A stretch of 64,000 nt of DNA from Sciurus carolinensis (lineage: Eukaryota; Chordata; Mammalia; Rodentia; Sciuridae): positions 74,541,440-74,605,439 of the forward strand of contig NC_062232.1 of NCBI RefSeq assembly GCF_902686445.1, given 5' to 3'. Both the position numbers and the translations under genes were made by a program. The notes beneath the pieces were generated by a model. The model saw only the letters and a list, made by a program, of their open reading frames with translations, ran no database searches and was not told the DNA's origin. Position 1 is the stretch's first letter. Each line of letters begins with the position of its first letter. Below, in pieces: positions 38,355-50,611 of this stretch.

Positions 38355-38812
38355 ATTGCTTTCTATTGTTGCTGTAGTATGTACTACAAACCTAGTGACT
38401 TCAAACAAGAAAAAATTCTTTTATATTTTTTAAGGTCAGAAGTTGCAAAATGTGTCCTATGAAGCTGCAGTCAAGGTATCAGAAGGGCTGCATTCTTTCT
38501 GGAGGCTCTAAGGGTAAAACTCTTTACTCATCTTACCCAACTTTTAGAGTCTGCCAGAATTCTTTAGATCACTACCTCATTTTGACCTCTGCTTCTCTGT
38601 TCACACATTTTCTGACTCTCTTTCCCTTGCAAGGAACCTTTTGATTACAATGCACCTACACTGACAATTGGAAGATAATCTTTGCACCTCAAGAAACTTA
38701 ATGTACTCATGCCTATTTAGTCACTTTTGCTGCATAATTTAGCATATCGACAACTTTGGGGATTGGGATGTAGACTTTATTTTTGAGGGAAAAATTATTC
38801 TACCTACTACAA
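38355..38812 (-). mobile_element. MLT1-like LTR, antisense
   Basis: On the + strand it reads TTGCTGTAGTATGTACTACA, AAGGTCAGAAGTTGCAAAAT, AGAAGGGCTGCATTCTTTCT, GGAGGCTCTAAGG, TGATTACAATGCACC and GGGGATTGGGATGTAGAC, ending near TCTACCTACTAC. This is the order expected for a mammalian MaLR (MLT1-type) LTR read backwards. No internal region is attached. Confidence 0.62.
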
Positions 38813-40014
38813 AAGCATTGAATTTTTAATGCAATGAGTTTAAATTGACAACAGGAAACTTACCAAATCTGAGCAAGTCCTAATGTAATATATGGATCTT
38901 ACTATTATAAAACCCTTGGTTTTTTTGTATTGTTTATACCATTTGACAATACTGTTGAAACAACAGATACTGCAAACTAGTCAGTAAGTCCAGGTTTTCA
39001 TTTTAGTAAAGAAAGAAAGGTGGAAACACCAGAAAATTTGATTTAGAAAATTATCAGGTCTTTATTAAATACCATAAATGAATTGTTTCTAGTCTAAAAT
39101 GAAGGGTCAAGTAACTTTCATTTGCTCAAAATCTTAGTTAATCCTGAATATAAACATAATGATATTTGTTATTTTCTGTGTTATCATAAACCTTAAGATC
39201 CTCTGTACTGATTTTTATACTCAGTAAAAATAGGAATCTAAAGGTAAGGACTTTGGATCAACTGACTAGGTTAAATGGAACTTATATTTAAGAACTGATT
39301 ACAAAAAGTTCTTAAAGAGCATGGGGAGCCAAATATTTAATTGTGGCAATTATCACTTCCTTCCAGAGAAAAATTTACAATCATATTTACCCATTGAAGA
39401 GAATAGGAATCCTTATAATCTACACTGCAGATGTCAAGAAAGCTGAAACTAGGAACTTTGAATGAAGTGATTGGGGAAATGATGAGACAGGGTAACTCTT
39501 CTCCCAATTTCTGTCTTTCTTCTAGGCTCTTCCCTTGACAGTAGGCCCAGCCTCTATATTTCTCATTATTACAATTACTCAGTATGTTCAGTCTTACAGC
39601 TAATACATTTGGCCTCCACAACTGCCAATTTAGCCAGGGATGAATTAGCATAATAAGGCATTGACACTTCAGGATAAATTAATCAAATTAAACTGTTATT
39701 CACTAAAGAAAGTCCTAGGAAAACCAATTCCTAAGAATATGTATTTGATATAAGAAAGGAAACATCTTGGAGACCTGCTGAGGGAGAACAAGCCCAAAAA
39801 GTGTGTTAAAAAGATGGTAAATCTGGGATGGCCATTCAAGCAGTTACTGTCATATTTAGAAGAAAATTACATCACTAAAATATGTAGAGGATACTGCTTA
39901 GGAGAAGTTTATTGTCTATTAATTTCCCCTTAATTCCCTTAATTCATTATATTTGGCCATAGAAGACAATGGATGAGATGAGACTTAAAGGACTTCTGAG
40001 ACTCTTAATTTTTT
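38813..40014. other. Unique intron
   Basis: No gene or mobile element is recognised. The minus-strand frame at 39337-39651 has no recognisable product. Confidence 0.5.
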
Positions 40015-40160
40015 TAAAAAGTTACCACCATCATGTCCACCCACAAGAATGGGGTCCTAATTAGAATAAAATATGTCCTATGCTTGTATAATTTTATCAC
40101 AATGGATTTGACTGTCATGTATAACTTAGAAGAATCCATAAAATAAAATTTTAAAAAGAA
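40015..40160 (+). mobile_element. L1 3' UTR fragment
   Basis: ATGGGGTCCTAATTAGAATA, ATGCTTGTATAATTTTATCA and TGACTGTCATGTATAACTTA, followed by AATAAAATTTTAAAAAG. The ending parallels the other L1 tails in the window; only about 145 bases remain. Confidence 0.72.
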
Positions 40161-41084
40161 AAATATTTTTCTGATGCCAAGAGAGTTACTGTAAATATTT
40201 TTGCAAGTTTCTGCTCTTTCATTTTTTTAGGACATAGAGGTTTATTGGATTTATCTCAACAAATAAAAGTGATCTCAAGATGAATCCAAAGTCATTTGTT
40301 TTATGACTTAGAAGGAACATTGAATATGTTTTTGCAATCGTATGTGTCTTCAGTGCAATCACAGAATTATGTGACTTTGATCATAACTTTTTATACTTAG
40401 AATATAATTTACTGTAGTTGAATCTGATTGACACAAAGCCATAATATAAGTCAATTTTAATTTATTTACATGAGTCAAATTCTATAACCTATAGACATTG
40501 TTAAAAGTAATGTTTCTACATTAAATCTTCTTAGCACTTGGCAGAAATACATGAAGTGTTTTAAGGTTCTATCACAATGGCATTAGGGAGCAGTAACACT
40601 TATAATTTAAATGTAACAGTAAAATTGCATTTATTATCTATGCAAATATCATACAGATACTGAGATAACAATAGTTAAATATTGACTACATATTGGCTCT
40701 AAGTCTGAAACAAATTCCTTTGTTGATGAAGCTCTTGATCTAAAACTATGACTTATTTAATTAGCAGTTATTACTTCATTTTTATGTCAAACATTTCATG
40801 AAATATGTATTACTAAACATATTATCTTTTCACTTTCATCTTAGTATATCATATAATTATATCACTTAAAGTTTTATGTCATGTTTTTATATTTGCCATG
40901 CTTTTTAGTATACTCATCTCCCCAAGCTACTGATTTATATTCATCTGTTCTTCTTGACACTTGTTTTTTGCCTATGTCTATAAAATACTGACTATCACAA
41001 TGTAAATTGATAGAGGAATTTATTAATTTCTTATTGTCTATAGATCTTTGAGACTATGAAATTGAACAGAAGACATTAAACATC
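40161..41084. other. Unique intron
   Basis: No gene or mobile element is recognised. Confidence 0.5.
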
Positions 41085-41127
41085 ATATACATATATACAT
41101 ATATGTACATATGTGTGTATGTATATA

Positions 41128-41168
<41 letters not shown>
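41085..41168. repeat. (TA)n/(TACA)n microsatellite
   Basis: ATATACATATATG units merge into two long pure TA runs of about 10-12 units each. Confidence 0.95.
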
Positions 41169-41283
41169 GACTCAAAACCAGGTAACTATCATCCTTTACT
41201 CTGCATCCTATACTCTACATCCTATTTGGCACATAATAGGTGCTCAGGTGATATTACTTGAGTAATTAAAAAATAAACTTAAT

Positions 41284-41535
41284 TCCACTGGGCATAATAT
41301 TGCAAGTCTGTAATCCCAGTCACTTGGGAGTTTCAGGCAAGAAGATTGCAACTTTGAAGCAAGTCTGGGCAATTTAGGAAAATCCTGTCTCAAAAATAAA
41401 AATAAAAAATAAAAAATAAAAAGAGATAGGAATATATGTTAATTGTATAGTACTTACCCAATGAGAATGAGACCATGGGTTCAATTCCTGGTACTGTAGA
41501 AAATACTAAAATAAAAGAGAAGAATAAAAAAATAA
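41284..41535 (+). mobile_element. B1-ID dimeric SINE with expanded A-rich linker
   Basis: ACTGGGCATAATATTGCAAG, TAATCCCAGTCACTTGGGAG, AAAATCCTGTCTC, then about 30 bases of (AAAATAAA) linker, then a strongly diverged ID part ending GGGTTCAATTCCTGGTACTG. It is older than the copies at 28.6 and 61.5 kb. Confidence 0.87.
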
Positions 41536-41764
41536 AGTTCCAATTTCCCCTAATCCTAAAGTCTTTACATCAGGTGGTTGATCTTTGATAAATCAATCAC
41601 CCATACAAGTTGGTACTCCTAGGGAATGAAGTGACTATCATTTTCTTCATGGAATATCCAGGAAACTAAATTAAACCCTGTTGCACCCACGTGATTATTA
41701 GTCAAATTTATTACATTTGTTTTGACTAATATGAAATAAATATTACAATTTATTAAATCCTAGG

Positions 41765-41965
41765 AATAAAGACAACATACTATTCTAATTGTTGTGTATA
41801 CAGAACTCCTATAAATCCATTTTCTTTTTTAAGGATGAGTAAACTGAGATTCAAGTAAGTTAATTAACTTGTACAAGGTTTTAGAATATATTAGTTTCCA
41901 CAAATGACATTTGAATTCAGATCTGTATGACTTCAAAGCCTGTGTTCACAAATTCTATTTTATTT
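41765..41965 (+). mobile_element. MIR SINE
   Basis: TACTATTCTAATTGTTGTG, then GGATGAGTAAACTGAGATTC, AAGTTAATTAACTTGTACAA, TTTGAATTCAGATCTG and TTCAAAGCCTGTGTTC follow the MIR core and 3' half in order. No tail is visible. Confidence 0.75.
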
Positions 41966-43556
41966 TGACCTGTTTACTTAAGCTATTGATTTTTTAAAAA
42001 ATTTATTACAAATAAAAAACTTAATTGATCAGATACTTAAAATTTAGTATATCATCTCTAGGTCCTGCACTAACAGAATATTTATTTTCTTGTGTCCTTG
42101 GAAAAATCCTGTTCAACATATTATTTACTCATGTCAGGCTTAGAGTGAAATAAGCAGTTGACAAAATAATAACTTAAAATCTTTTCTATTAATTTCATTT
42201 ATTTCTGCAATCACCATAACCATCAATACTGCCTGGCAATTGCATTTTCCCTTGACTTCAAAAGGATTTCAACATACCTTAGTCATCAATCTCAATATTC
42301 TTCCTATGTAGGTATAAAATTCGTTTGCATTTTTTAAATAAAATTTCAGTGAGTCTAGTAAGTTTTTCCACAATACATTTGATGAGAAAAATAAAAATAG
42401 AAAATAATGAAAATAAGCTATTGATCTATAAATTGTTTGCTTTCTCAGAAATATAGACAAATCACCTTTACTTTTCTCCCTTGTCAACTAGTCCTTAGAG
42501 ATTGCTTATTATAAAATTTGGTATGAAAAAAACCAAAGCACTTTTAATCCAGCTTCTCAAGTTTAGTGATTCTAGTAGAAAGACCGATCAGGTTTTGTTA
42601 TTTTTATTTAAGTATAATTTTGAAATATTCTTAATTCCCTAATTAAACAATAACCAGTATTAATTTTTCTACTATTGTGTAAATTAACTCCCATTTTACA
42701 AATTCATTTTCATATTTATTTGTGATTCATTTTGTTTCAGTTGAGGTAAATTTCCTTTAATTAAACTAACATGGATTCAATTTTCTCGTTAACTTTAAAA
42801 TATTTTCATTTTCTTCAACTATCCTCCTAAATTAAATAGAAAATTACTCAGGGTCGTGGTGCAATTACATAGGCCACAGTCATTTTACCTACATTTTTTT
42901 CATAGACAGTAAACTTTCTCTTTCTACTACACATATTTATTATTTTTCCATCCTTACTTACTAGATGCATTCTGTATTCCATCATATATTATTTACACAA
43001 ATTCTTAGCTATTGAAGTAAGTTATAGACCAATTCAAGTCAAAATATTTTCTTGGCATTTCATTTGAGATTTCTAGAAGGACCTCTTGAGGAACTAAAAA
43101 TAGATTCCTAGAAGAATCTCTTGGGAATTAGAAATGGTATTACAGAAGGGTTTTGATGTAATCATAATGCTTATTCTGCAGGTTTCTACAAAAAAGTCAG
43201 GTTTACCAATATCTTTGCATAACATGTTTTTTAACTATAGGAATCATCTTAAGTCAGTTCACTACTGGCTTATTAACATCATCCAACAATTTGCATTTAT
43301 TTTAAGAAGCAATATTAATGAATACGTCCATAAATAACAAATTCATAAGGTTCTTTTTAGTGCTAAAGCTTTAATTCATTAATATTTGTATATCTATGTG
43401 GATTGCTTCTAATTCTTTAATATCAAATTTACACTTGCAAAGTCAAGTTCTCCTTGTAACTCTCAGACCTCTGTTTGGACATGTTTATGTTGTCAAATAA
43501 TTCAGCATTAAAGACATCTTAGGACTCAGAACACTATCCAAATAGAGACTTTCTAG
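41966..43556. other. Unique intron
   Basis: No gene or mobile element is recognised. Confidence 0.5.
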
Positions 43557-43576
43557 GAGAACTTTTTTTTTTTTTT

Positions 43577-43653
43577 GCATTTAAACATACATGTTTATTA
43601 ATTCAAATATAGAAGATATATAATAACTCCCTGCTCAGCATTACCTTGAGTTT
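43577..43653 (-). other. Candidate L1 3'-transduced segment
   Basis: It lies between the inner A-rich L1 end and the outer poly(A). On the minus strand it carries AATAAA at 43599-43594, 17 bases before the outer poly(A), exactly where a polyadenylation signal should sit. It does not resemble the L1 3' UTR copies elsewhere in the window. Confidence 0.6.
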
Positions 43654-43863
43654 GTTTTATTTATTTATTTATTTTATTGTAAATAAATGGTATATATATT
43701 GTTTCTCTGTTTGTACATGGTGTAAAGGCATACCATTTGTGTAATCATAAATTTACATAGGGTAATGTTGTTTGATTCATTCTGTTATTTTTCCCCTTCC
43801 CCACCAAACCTCCCACACCTCTTTTCCCTCTCTTCAGTCCTTCCTTCCTCCATTCTTGCCCCC

Positions 43864-43891
43864 CTCCCTAACCCTAACTCTAACCCTAACA
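43864..43891 (-). repeat. Telomere-like (TTAGGG) tract in L1 3' UTR
   Basis: On the + strand: CCCTAACCCTAACTCTAACC then CTAAC, four hexamer units with one substitution. It lies in the C-rich part of the antisense L1 3' UTR, so it more likely arose from that G-rich tract than from a telomere. Confidence 0.75.
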
Positions 43892-44040
43892 CTCATGCCT
43901 CCCACCCCCCATTATGTGTCATCATCCACTTATTAGCGATATCATTCATCCTTTGGTTTTTTGAGATTGGCTTATCTCACTTAGCATGATATTCTCCAAT
44001 TTCATCCATTTGCCTGCAAATGCCATAATTTTATCATTCT

Positions 44041-47000
44041 TTATGGCTGAGTAATATTCCATGTATATATATACCACAGTTTCTTTATCCATTCATCAAC
44101 TGAAGGATATCTAGGTTGGTTCCACAATCTGGCTATGGTGAATTGAGCAGCAATGAACATTGGTGTGACTGTATCTCTGTAGTATGCTGATTTTAAGTCC
44201 TTTGGGTATAGGCCAAGGAATGGGATAGCTGGGTCAAATGGTGGCTCCTTTCCAAGTTTTCTAAGGAGTCTCCACACTGCTTTCCAGAGTGGCTGCACTA
44301 ATTTGCAACCCCACCAGCAATGTGTGAGTGTACCTTTCTCCCCAAATCCTCGCCAACACCTGTTGTTGCTTGTATTCTTGATAATCACCATTCTAATTGG
44401 GGTGAGATGGAATCTTAGGGTGGTTTTGATTTGCATTTCTCTTATTACTAGAGATGTTGAACATTTTTCCATATGTTTGTTGATTGCTTGTAGATCTTCT
44501 TCTGTGAAGTGTCTATTCATTTCCTTAGCCAATTTGTTGATTGGATTATTTGCATTCTTGGTGTAGAGTTTTTTGAGTTCTTTATAGATTCTGGAGATTA
44601 GTGCTCTCTCTGAAGTATGATTGGCAAAGATTTTCTCCCACTCTGTAGGCTTTTTCTTCGCATTGCTGATAGTTTCCTTTGCTGAGAGAAAGCTTTTTAG
44701 TTTGAATCTATCCCAGTTATTGATTCTTCTTTTTATTTCTTGTGCTATGGGAGTCCAGTTGAGGAAGCCTGGTCCTAAGCCGACATGTTGAAGCTCTGAA
44801 CCTACTTTTTCTTCTATAAGATGCAAGGTCTCTGGTCTGATTCCGAGGTCCTTAATCCATTTTGAGTTTAGTTTTGTGCATGGTGAGAGATATGGGTTTA
44901 GTTTCATTCTGTTGCATATGGATTTCCAATTCTCCCAGCACCATTTGTTGAAGAAGCTATCTTTTCTCCATTGCATATTTTTGGCACCTTTGTCTACTAT
45001 GAGAAAATTGTATTTATTTGGGTTTGTATCCGTGTCCTCTATTCTGTACCATTGATCCACCTTTCTTTTTGTACCAATACCATGCCATTTTTGTTACTAT
45101 TGCTTTGTAGTAGAGTTGAAGATCTGGTATTGTGATACCCACTGCTTCACTCTTTCTGCCAAGGATTGCTTTTGCTATTCTGGGTTTTTTATTCTTCCAG
45201 ATGAATTTCATAATTGCTTGCTCTATTTCTGTAAGGTACATCAATGGGATTTTAATTGGAATTGCATTGAACCTGTATAGCACTTTTGGTAGTATGGCCA
45301 TTTTGACAATATTAATTCTTCCTATCCAAGAACATAGGAGATCTTTCTATCTTCCAAGGTTTTCTTAAATTTCCTTCTTTAGTGTTCTGTAGTTCTCATT
45401 GTAGAGGTCTTTCACCTCCTTTGTGAGATTGATTCCCAAGTATTTTATTTTTTTCGATGCAATTGTGAATGTGGTAGTTTTCCTAATTTCTCTTTCTGAA
45501 GATTCATCACTTATGTATAAAAATGCATTAGATTTATGTGCATTGATCTTATATCCCGTTACTTTACTGAATTCACTTATGAGTTCTAAAAGTTTTCTGG
45601 TGGAATTTCCTGGTTCCTCTAAGTATATAATCATATCATCAGAAAATAGCGATAGTTTGAGTTCTTCTTTTCCCATTTGTATCCCTTTAATTTCTTTGGT
45701 CTGTCTAATTGCTCTGGCTAGAGTTTCAAGGACGATACTGAATAGAAGTGGTGAAAGAGGGCATCCCTGCCTTGTTCCAGTTTTTAGGGGGAATGCTTTC
45801 AGTTTTTCACCATTTAGAATATAATAGCCATGGGCTTAGCATAGGTGGCCTTTACAATGTTAAGGAATGTTCCCACTATCCCTATTTTTTCTAGTGTTTT
45901 GAGCATGAAGGGGTGCTGTATTTTATCAAATGCTTTTTCTGCATCTATTGAAATAATCATGTGATTCTTGACTTTAAGTCTATTGATATGGTGAATGACA
46001 TTTATTGATTTCTGGATGTTGAACCAACCTTGCATCCCTAGGATGAAACCCACTTGATCATGGTGTACTATCTTTTTATTATGTTTTTGTGTGCGATTTG
46101 CTAAAATTTTGTTGAGAATTTTTGCGTCGATATTCATTAAGGATATTGGTCTGAAATTTTCTTTCCTCGATGTGTCTCTGTCTGGTTTAGGTATCAGGGT
46201 GATATTGGCTTCATAGAATGAGTTTGGGAGGGTTCCCTCCTCTTCTATTTCATGGAATACTTTGAGAAGTATTGGAATGAGTTCTTCTTTAAAGGTTTTG
46301 TAGAACTAGGCTGAGAACCCATCTGGTCAGGGACTTTTCTTTGTTGGTAGGCTTTTGATGACTTCTATTTCATTACTTGAAATTGGTCTATTTAAATTGT
46401 GTATGTCCTCCTTGTTACGTTTAGGCAATTCATATGTCTCTAGAAACCTGTTGATGTCTTCGAAATTTTCTATTTTGTTGGAGTATAGATTTTCAAAATA
46501 GCTTCTAATTATGTTTTGTATTTCAATCGTGTCTGTTTTTCATTCCGAATTTTAGTAATTTGGGTTTTCTCTCCTCTTCTCTTTGTTAGTGTGGCTAAAG
46601 GTTTATCAATTTTGTTTATTTTTTCGAAGAACCAACTATTTATTTTGTCAATTTTTTGTATTGTTTCTTTTGTTCCAATTTCGTTGATTTCAGCTCTGAG
46701 TTTAACTATTTCCTGTCTTCTACTACTTTTGGAGTTGGTCTGTTCTTCTTTTTCTAGGGCTTTGAGCTGTAGTGTTAGGTCGTTTATTTGTTGAGTTTTA
46801 CTTCTTTTATTAAATGTGCTCCATGAAATAAATTTTCCTCTAAGTACTGCTTTCATAGTGTCCCAGAGATTTTGATATGATGTTTCTTTGTTCTCATTTA
46901 CCTCTAAGAATTTTTAAATTTCCTTCCTAATATCTTCTGTTATCCATTCATCATATAATAGCATATTGTTCAATCTCCAGGTGTTGGAGTAGTTTCTGTT

Positions 47001-47089
47001 TTTACTCTTTCATTTATTTCTAACTTCAATCCATTATGATCTAATAGAATACAAGGTAGTGTCTCTATCTTCTTGTATAAATCAGCAAA
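44041..47089 (-). pseudogene. L1 ORF2 relic, reverse transcriptase and C-terminal domain
   Basis: L1 ORF2 makes the endonuclease/reverse transcriptase that copies the element into the genome. Open segments, listed in L1 order, are 46509-46856 (115 codons, Z region, with [20 protein letters not shown]), 45814-46137 (107 codons, with HHDQVGFI and [16 protein letters not shown]), 45365-45676 (103 codons, palm), 45014-45301 (95 codons, with [13 protein letters not shown]) and 44041-45060 (339 codons, C-terminal domain with HCWWGCKLVQPLWK). They lie in different frames, so several frameshifts and stops separate them. The catalytic box reads FSDDM where L1 usually has FADDM. It cannot encode an active protein. 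Confidence 0.93.
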
Positions 47090-47174
47090 GGGAGGAATTA
47101 TCCTAAAGGAACTGTCAAACAAAGGAGGAACCAAGTTGTGTCAAAAAAATAAATAAATAAATGAAATTTTTAAA

Positions 47175-47791
47175 ATGAACCAAATGACCGGGAATACAAA
47201 TCATATCTCAATAATAACCCTGAATGTTAATGGCCTGAATTCATCAATCAAAAGACATAGACTGGCAGATTGGATTAAAAAGAAAGATCCAACACTATGT
47301 TGCCTGCAAGAGACTCACCTCATAGAAAGAGATACCCATAGACTAAAGGTGAAAGGATGGGGAAAAACATACCATGCACATGGACTCAGCAAAAAGCTGG
47401 AGTATCCATCCTCATTTCAGATAATGTGGACTTCAAGTCAAAGTTAGTCAGAAGGGATAAAGAAGGACATTTCATACTGCTTAAGGGAAGCATAAATCAG
47501 CAAGATATAACAATCATAAACATCTATGCTCCAAACAGTGGCTCATCCATGTATGTCAAACAAATCCTTCTCAATTTTAGAAACCAAATAGACCATAACA
47601 CAATAATACTAGGTGATTTTAACACGCCTCTCTCACCACTGGACAGATCTTCCAAACAAAAATTGAACAAAGAAACCACAGATCTCAATAACACAATCAA
47701 TAATTTAGACTTAACAGACATTTATAGAATATAGCATTCAACCAAGAGCGAATACACTTTCTTCTCAGCAGCACATGGATCCTTCTCTAAA
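47175..47791 (+). pseudogene. L1 ORF2 relic, inverted endonuclease domain
   Basis: From a methionine at 47175, codons give ISIITLNVNGLNSS and CLQETHL, the conserved N and E of the APE-type nuclease core. A frameshift near 47400 moves reading to a second frame that carries INIYAPNSGSS, LGDFNTPLS (the conserved D and N) and LTDIYRI. A stop follows, with SEYTFFSAAHG after it. The domain stops before the catalytic histidine, which falls in the gap at the inversion joint. Confidence 0.92.
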
Positions 47792-47800
47792 GAGAACTTT

Positions 47801-49880
47801 CTTTTGGACAAAAACATGTAGGGATACTTTCCTTGTACCTAGTATGTGAATATTGACTGGAGTTAAAAACATATTTTTTGTAATTTTAATATTATTTCAT
47901 CAAATATTCAATTGGGAACAAGTGCCTTTTTTTGCCTTATGATACAAATCTTGATTTCAGTTAAGATACCTGTAATGAAATAGAACCATTTCCACTTCCT
48001 GCCTCATGCTTGAGTCCAATGTTTTGATACTTGGAAATAAAAAGGCAAATGATTCTTTAGTTCTTGACTTCTAATAGATTTTTAGAAAATAAAGTTAACT
48101 CATTTTTATAGCAAGCAATTCTCTGACAAATCTTTTTGCATGCATTTTGTGTTTGTACTGGAAAACAGGATAAATCTTTAACTCCATGATTTCATTCTCT
48201 TTAAGTAATTACTGTATTGTTCTGATATCTGAATGATGGGAAGTTAGAGTTAACAGATTATTTAATTGTGATTCATAGTTAAGGGAAGACCTGTTTAATA
48301 TTAGGAGCTACCAATATAGATTTTAGTATGTAACTTAAAGAAAAATTTATCATTACATATTCCTTCAAGCAAGATTATAGACTGTGATTGTGATATTTTG
48401 TGCATGTATGTTCTCATGAATCTGAAAGGTTATAGTCCATCTTTACCAAAGTTTGGGATGGAGGTGATGAATAATTTCAGTACTAAAAAGCATTTTGAGA
48501 CATTGTCTGCCATCAACCTTACCTCTGCTCTAACATTTTATAAAAATTGGGTAAATGTATAAGTTATTTCTGACTCATAAATTTAGGCATGTATTTTATG
48601 TATTCATAGCCACCTTCAAAGAATTAAACCATTCAAGATATTAGCCCAGGTGCTTCTTACATAGTGTATTTTTGGGAATTTATGGTAACAACAATGACAA
48701 AATAATTACACTGAAAATAAGACTCAATGAAGTTTATATTATTTGTGTGTTTGTGTGTGTGCATTCATCTTTATTTGGGTCTAGTTCTTTAAAAATATTG
48801 ATGCCATTAGTTTGAAGTATGTGTGTCTACTTTGAGTAGTAATTTTAGATCACTCTCAGAAAGATGTAAGTAAGAAATATTCTAATGAGCAAGCATACAA
48901 ATTTTTTTAAGGTAATTTACTGATAACCTTTGAAAAGTTTGCTGTTTAAAATAGAGAAGTTCCAATGATCTGATGCTGAGTAAACTAATTGATTTACCTT
49001 ATCTACTCATAACTCTGCATTCTTCTACTGAATATTTGAAGCCCATATCTTATTACAGTTTCATTTTCTTGGCATATATCTTAATTGAATTTCAGTAGGA
49101 ATATTTAAATATGAAAATACATAAAGAACCATGGTTTGCACTGCTATTTTTTGTTCATTCATGTGCTAATAAGAATATTTTAAAATTTTAGTAAATGTAA
49201 ATAATGAAAGAATTAGAGAGTGATTTCTCCTTGAAATAAAATTCATGAACTCAAAATAAATATAATTCACCTGAGAAATAAATCTTATAGACTTTTTCCA
49301 GTTATGTCTGTGACAGTTACAATTTCTCCCAGGTACCCCAGGGCAAGCTACCTTATAGAGATATGAACATTTTGTCTTGCTATCTAGATCTGGAGGCTTA
49401 TCAGAATAAGTGCTCTTTATAGAAACATTAAGAAAGAGCTTTTGCAATGTAAAAATTTCAACATGTCTGGATAATCTGTGTGAAAAGCATTGTTCTTCTA
49501 TGCTTCTATGGATGACCTCTTTGCACAGAATGATAGCTTTATCCTTTTTCACATCATTATGTTTGCTGGGGGAAAATCCCGCTGTGCTACATCATAATAA
49601 CATGTAATCTTCTTGCTCATTTTAGCTGAGGTTTAAGGAGACTCTGTTCGTAGAAGCTGTTCTTTAAAGCCTGATCTACAATTTTTCAGAATCTCTCTAG
49701 CAGAAGAGCAGGAGGCTTTATAAGAGGGATACAACCATTAAAACTCTTAAATGAAGATTAGTTTCAAGTTTTACAATCCAGTACCAAAACATCTGGCATA
49801 TCTCATGTCAGGTTTTGTTAAACCTCAGAGCTTTCTAAGTGTTAATTTATCCCCCTTCTATAACATTTCCCCTTCTCTAC
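47801..49880. other. Unique intron
   Basis: No gene or mobile element is recognised over about 2 kb. The minus-strand frame at 49166-49552 (128 codons) has no recognised domain. Confidence 0.5.
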
Positions 49881-49917
49881 GTGCACACACACACAAACAC
49901 ACACGCACACACACACT
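49881..49917. repeat. (CA)n microsatellite
   Basis: About 17 CA units with AA and GC interruptions. Confidence 0.93.
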
Positions 49918-50379
49918 TGACTTGATGATTAAGATAGAAGATCTAATCAAGTGCTCCAAGCTTGTTTAATTTCACCAGGTAATTTGTTATCCTTGAAGAC
50001 AATTTCAAAATAGCTTTTGGCAGAACTATTGGAATTCTTACGGATAAATGAATATATTCCTCCCAAGTTATTCCTCTCTTTTCCCACATTTCTTTTGGGT
50101 CTAACTACATTCAAAAGGGAGATAAGTGTTTCATTGTGCGGCCAAACCACTTCACAGGGACTCAGATAAGTCTGGAAAATATTGGACAAGACCATGGAAT
50201 AATTCAATTTTATTTTCCTTAAGACCTCATCATGGTAGCTTTGATGATGGCAGTTATCCCAGAAAAAAAGTCTTAAATTGTAGTTTTTTTTCTTTCTTTT
50301 TTTTTTTTTTTTTCTATTAACCTGGTGTTAAATCATTTCTCCACATTTCATCCTTGGGTATCAAATTGTACTTTTTGTT
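49918..50379. other. Unique intron with a T-rich run
   Basis: No gene is seen. A T/C run of about 33 bases lies at 50285-50316 without an attached SINE. Confidence 0.5.
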
Positions 50380-50611
50380 TAGAAATCCATGTCTTTTCTA
50401 TTTTTGATAACAAGGATTGAACCCAGTGGTGCTTAACCACATTGCCCATGCTTTTTAATATTTTATTTAGAGACGGGGTCTCACTGAGTTGCTTTAGGAC
50501 CTCGCTAAGTTGCTGAAGCTGGCTGTTAACTCACTATCCTCCTGCTTCAGCCTCCCAAACCCCTGGGATTACAGTACTCTGCCACCATGTCTGACTAGAA
50601 AACCATGTTCT
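50380..50611 (-). mobile_element. B1-ID dimeric SINE, antisense, with target-site duplication
   Basis: The insert 50395-50595 carries GGATTGAACCCAGTGGTGCT, the linker, GACGGGGTCTCACTGAGTTG, CCTGCTTCAGCCTCCCAAAC and GCCACCATGTCTGAC. The flanks TAGAAATCCATGTCT and TAGAAAACCATGTTCT are near-identical. Confidence 0.93.

Larger units (their letters stand above)
43557..47800 (-). mobile_element. 4.2-kb twin-primed L1 with candidate 3' transduction
   Basis: Flanks GAGAACTTT at 43557-43565 and 47792-47800. Poly(A) is seen as 14 T at 43563-43576. Next come 77 bases of non-L1 sequence (43577-43653), then an inner A-rich tail (43654-43678), the L1 3' UTR, and ORF2 on the minus strand up to about 47089. 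Beyond that, about 47090-47791 is L1 on the + strand: the ORF1-ORF2 gap and the first 200 or so ORF2 codons. The two parts meet in L1 order with only a small gap, as expected from twin priming. The last 339 ORF2 codons are still open, so this is the youngest large element here. Confidence 0.93.

Noticed and set aside
43864..43891. Remnant of a telomere or chromosome fusion
   Set aside because: Only four imperfect hexamers are present, and they lie within the L1 3' UTR, which is C-rich at this place in any case.
44041..45060. 339-codon frame as a possible host gene
   Set aside because: It is the C-terminal part of L1 ORF2, continuous with the rest of the element.
49166..49552. 128-codon minus-strand frame
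   Set aside because: No domain, no splice context and no similarity that I recognise; a chance frame in AT-rich DNA.
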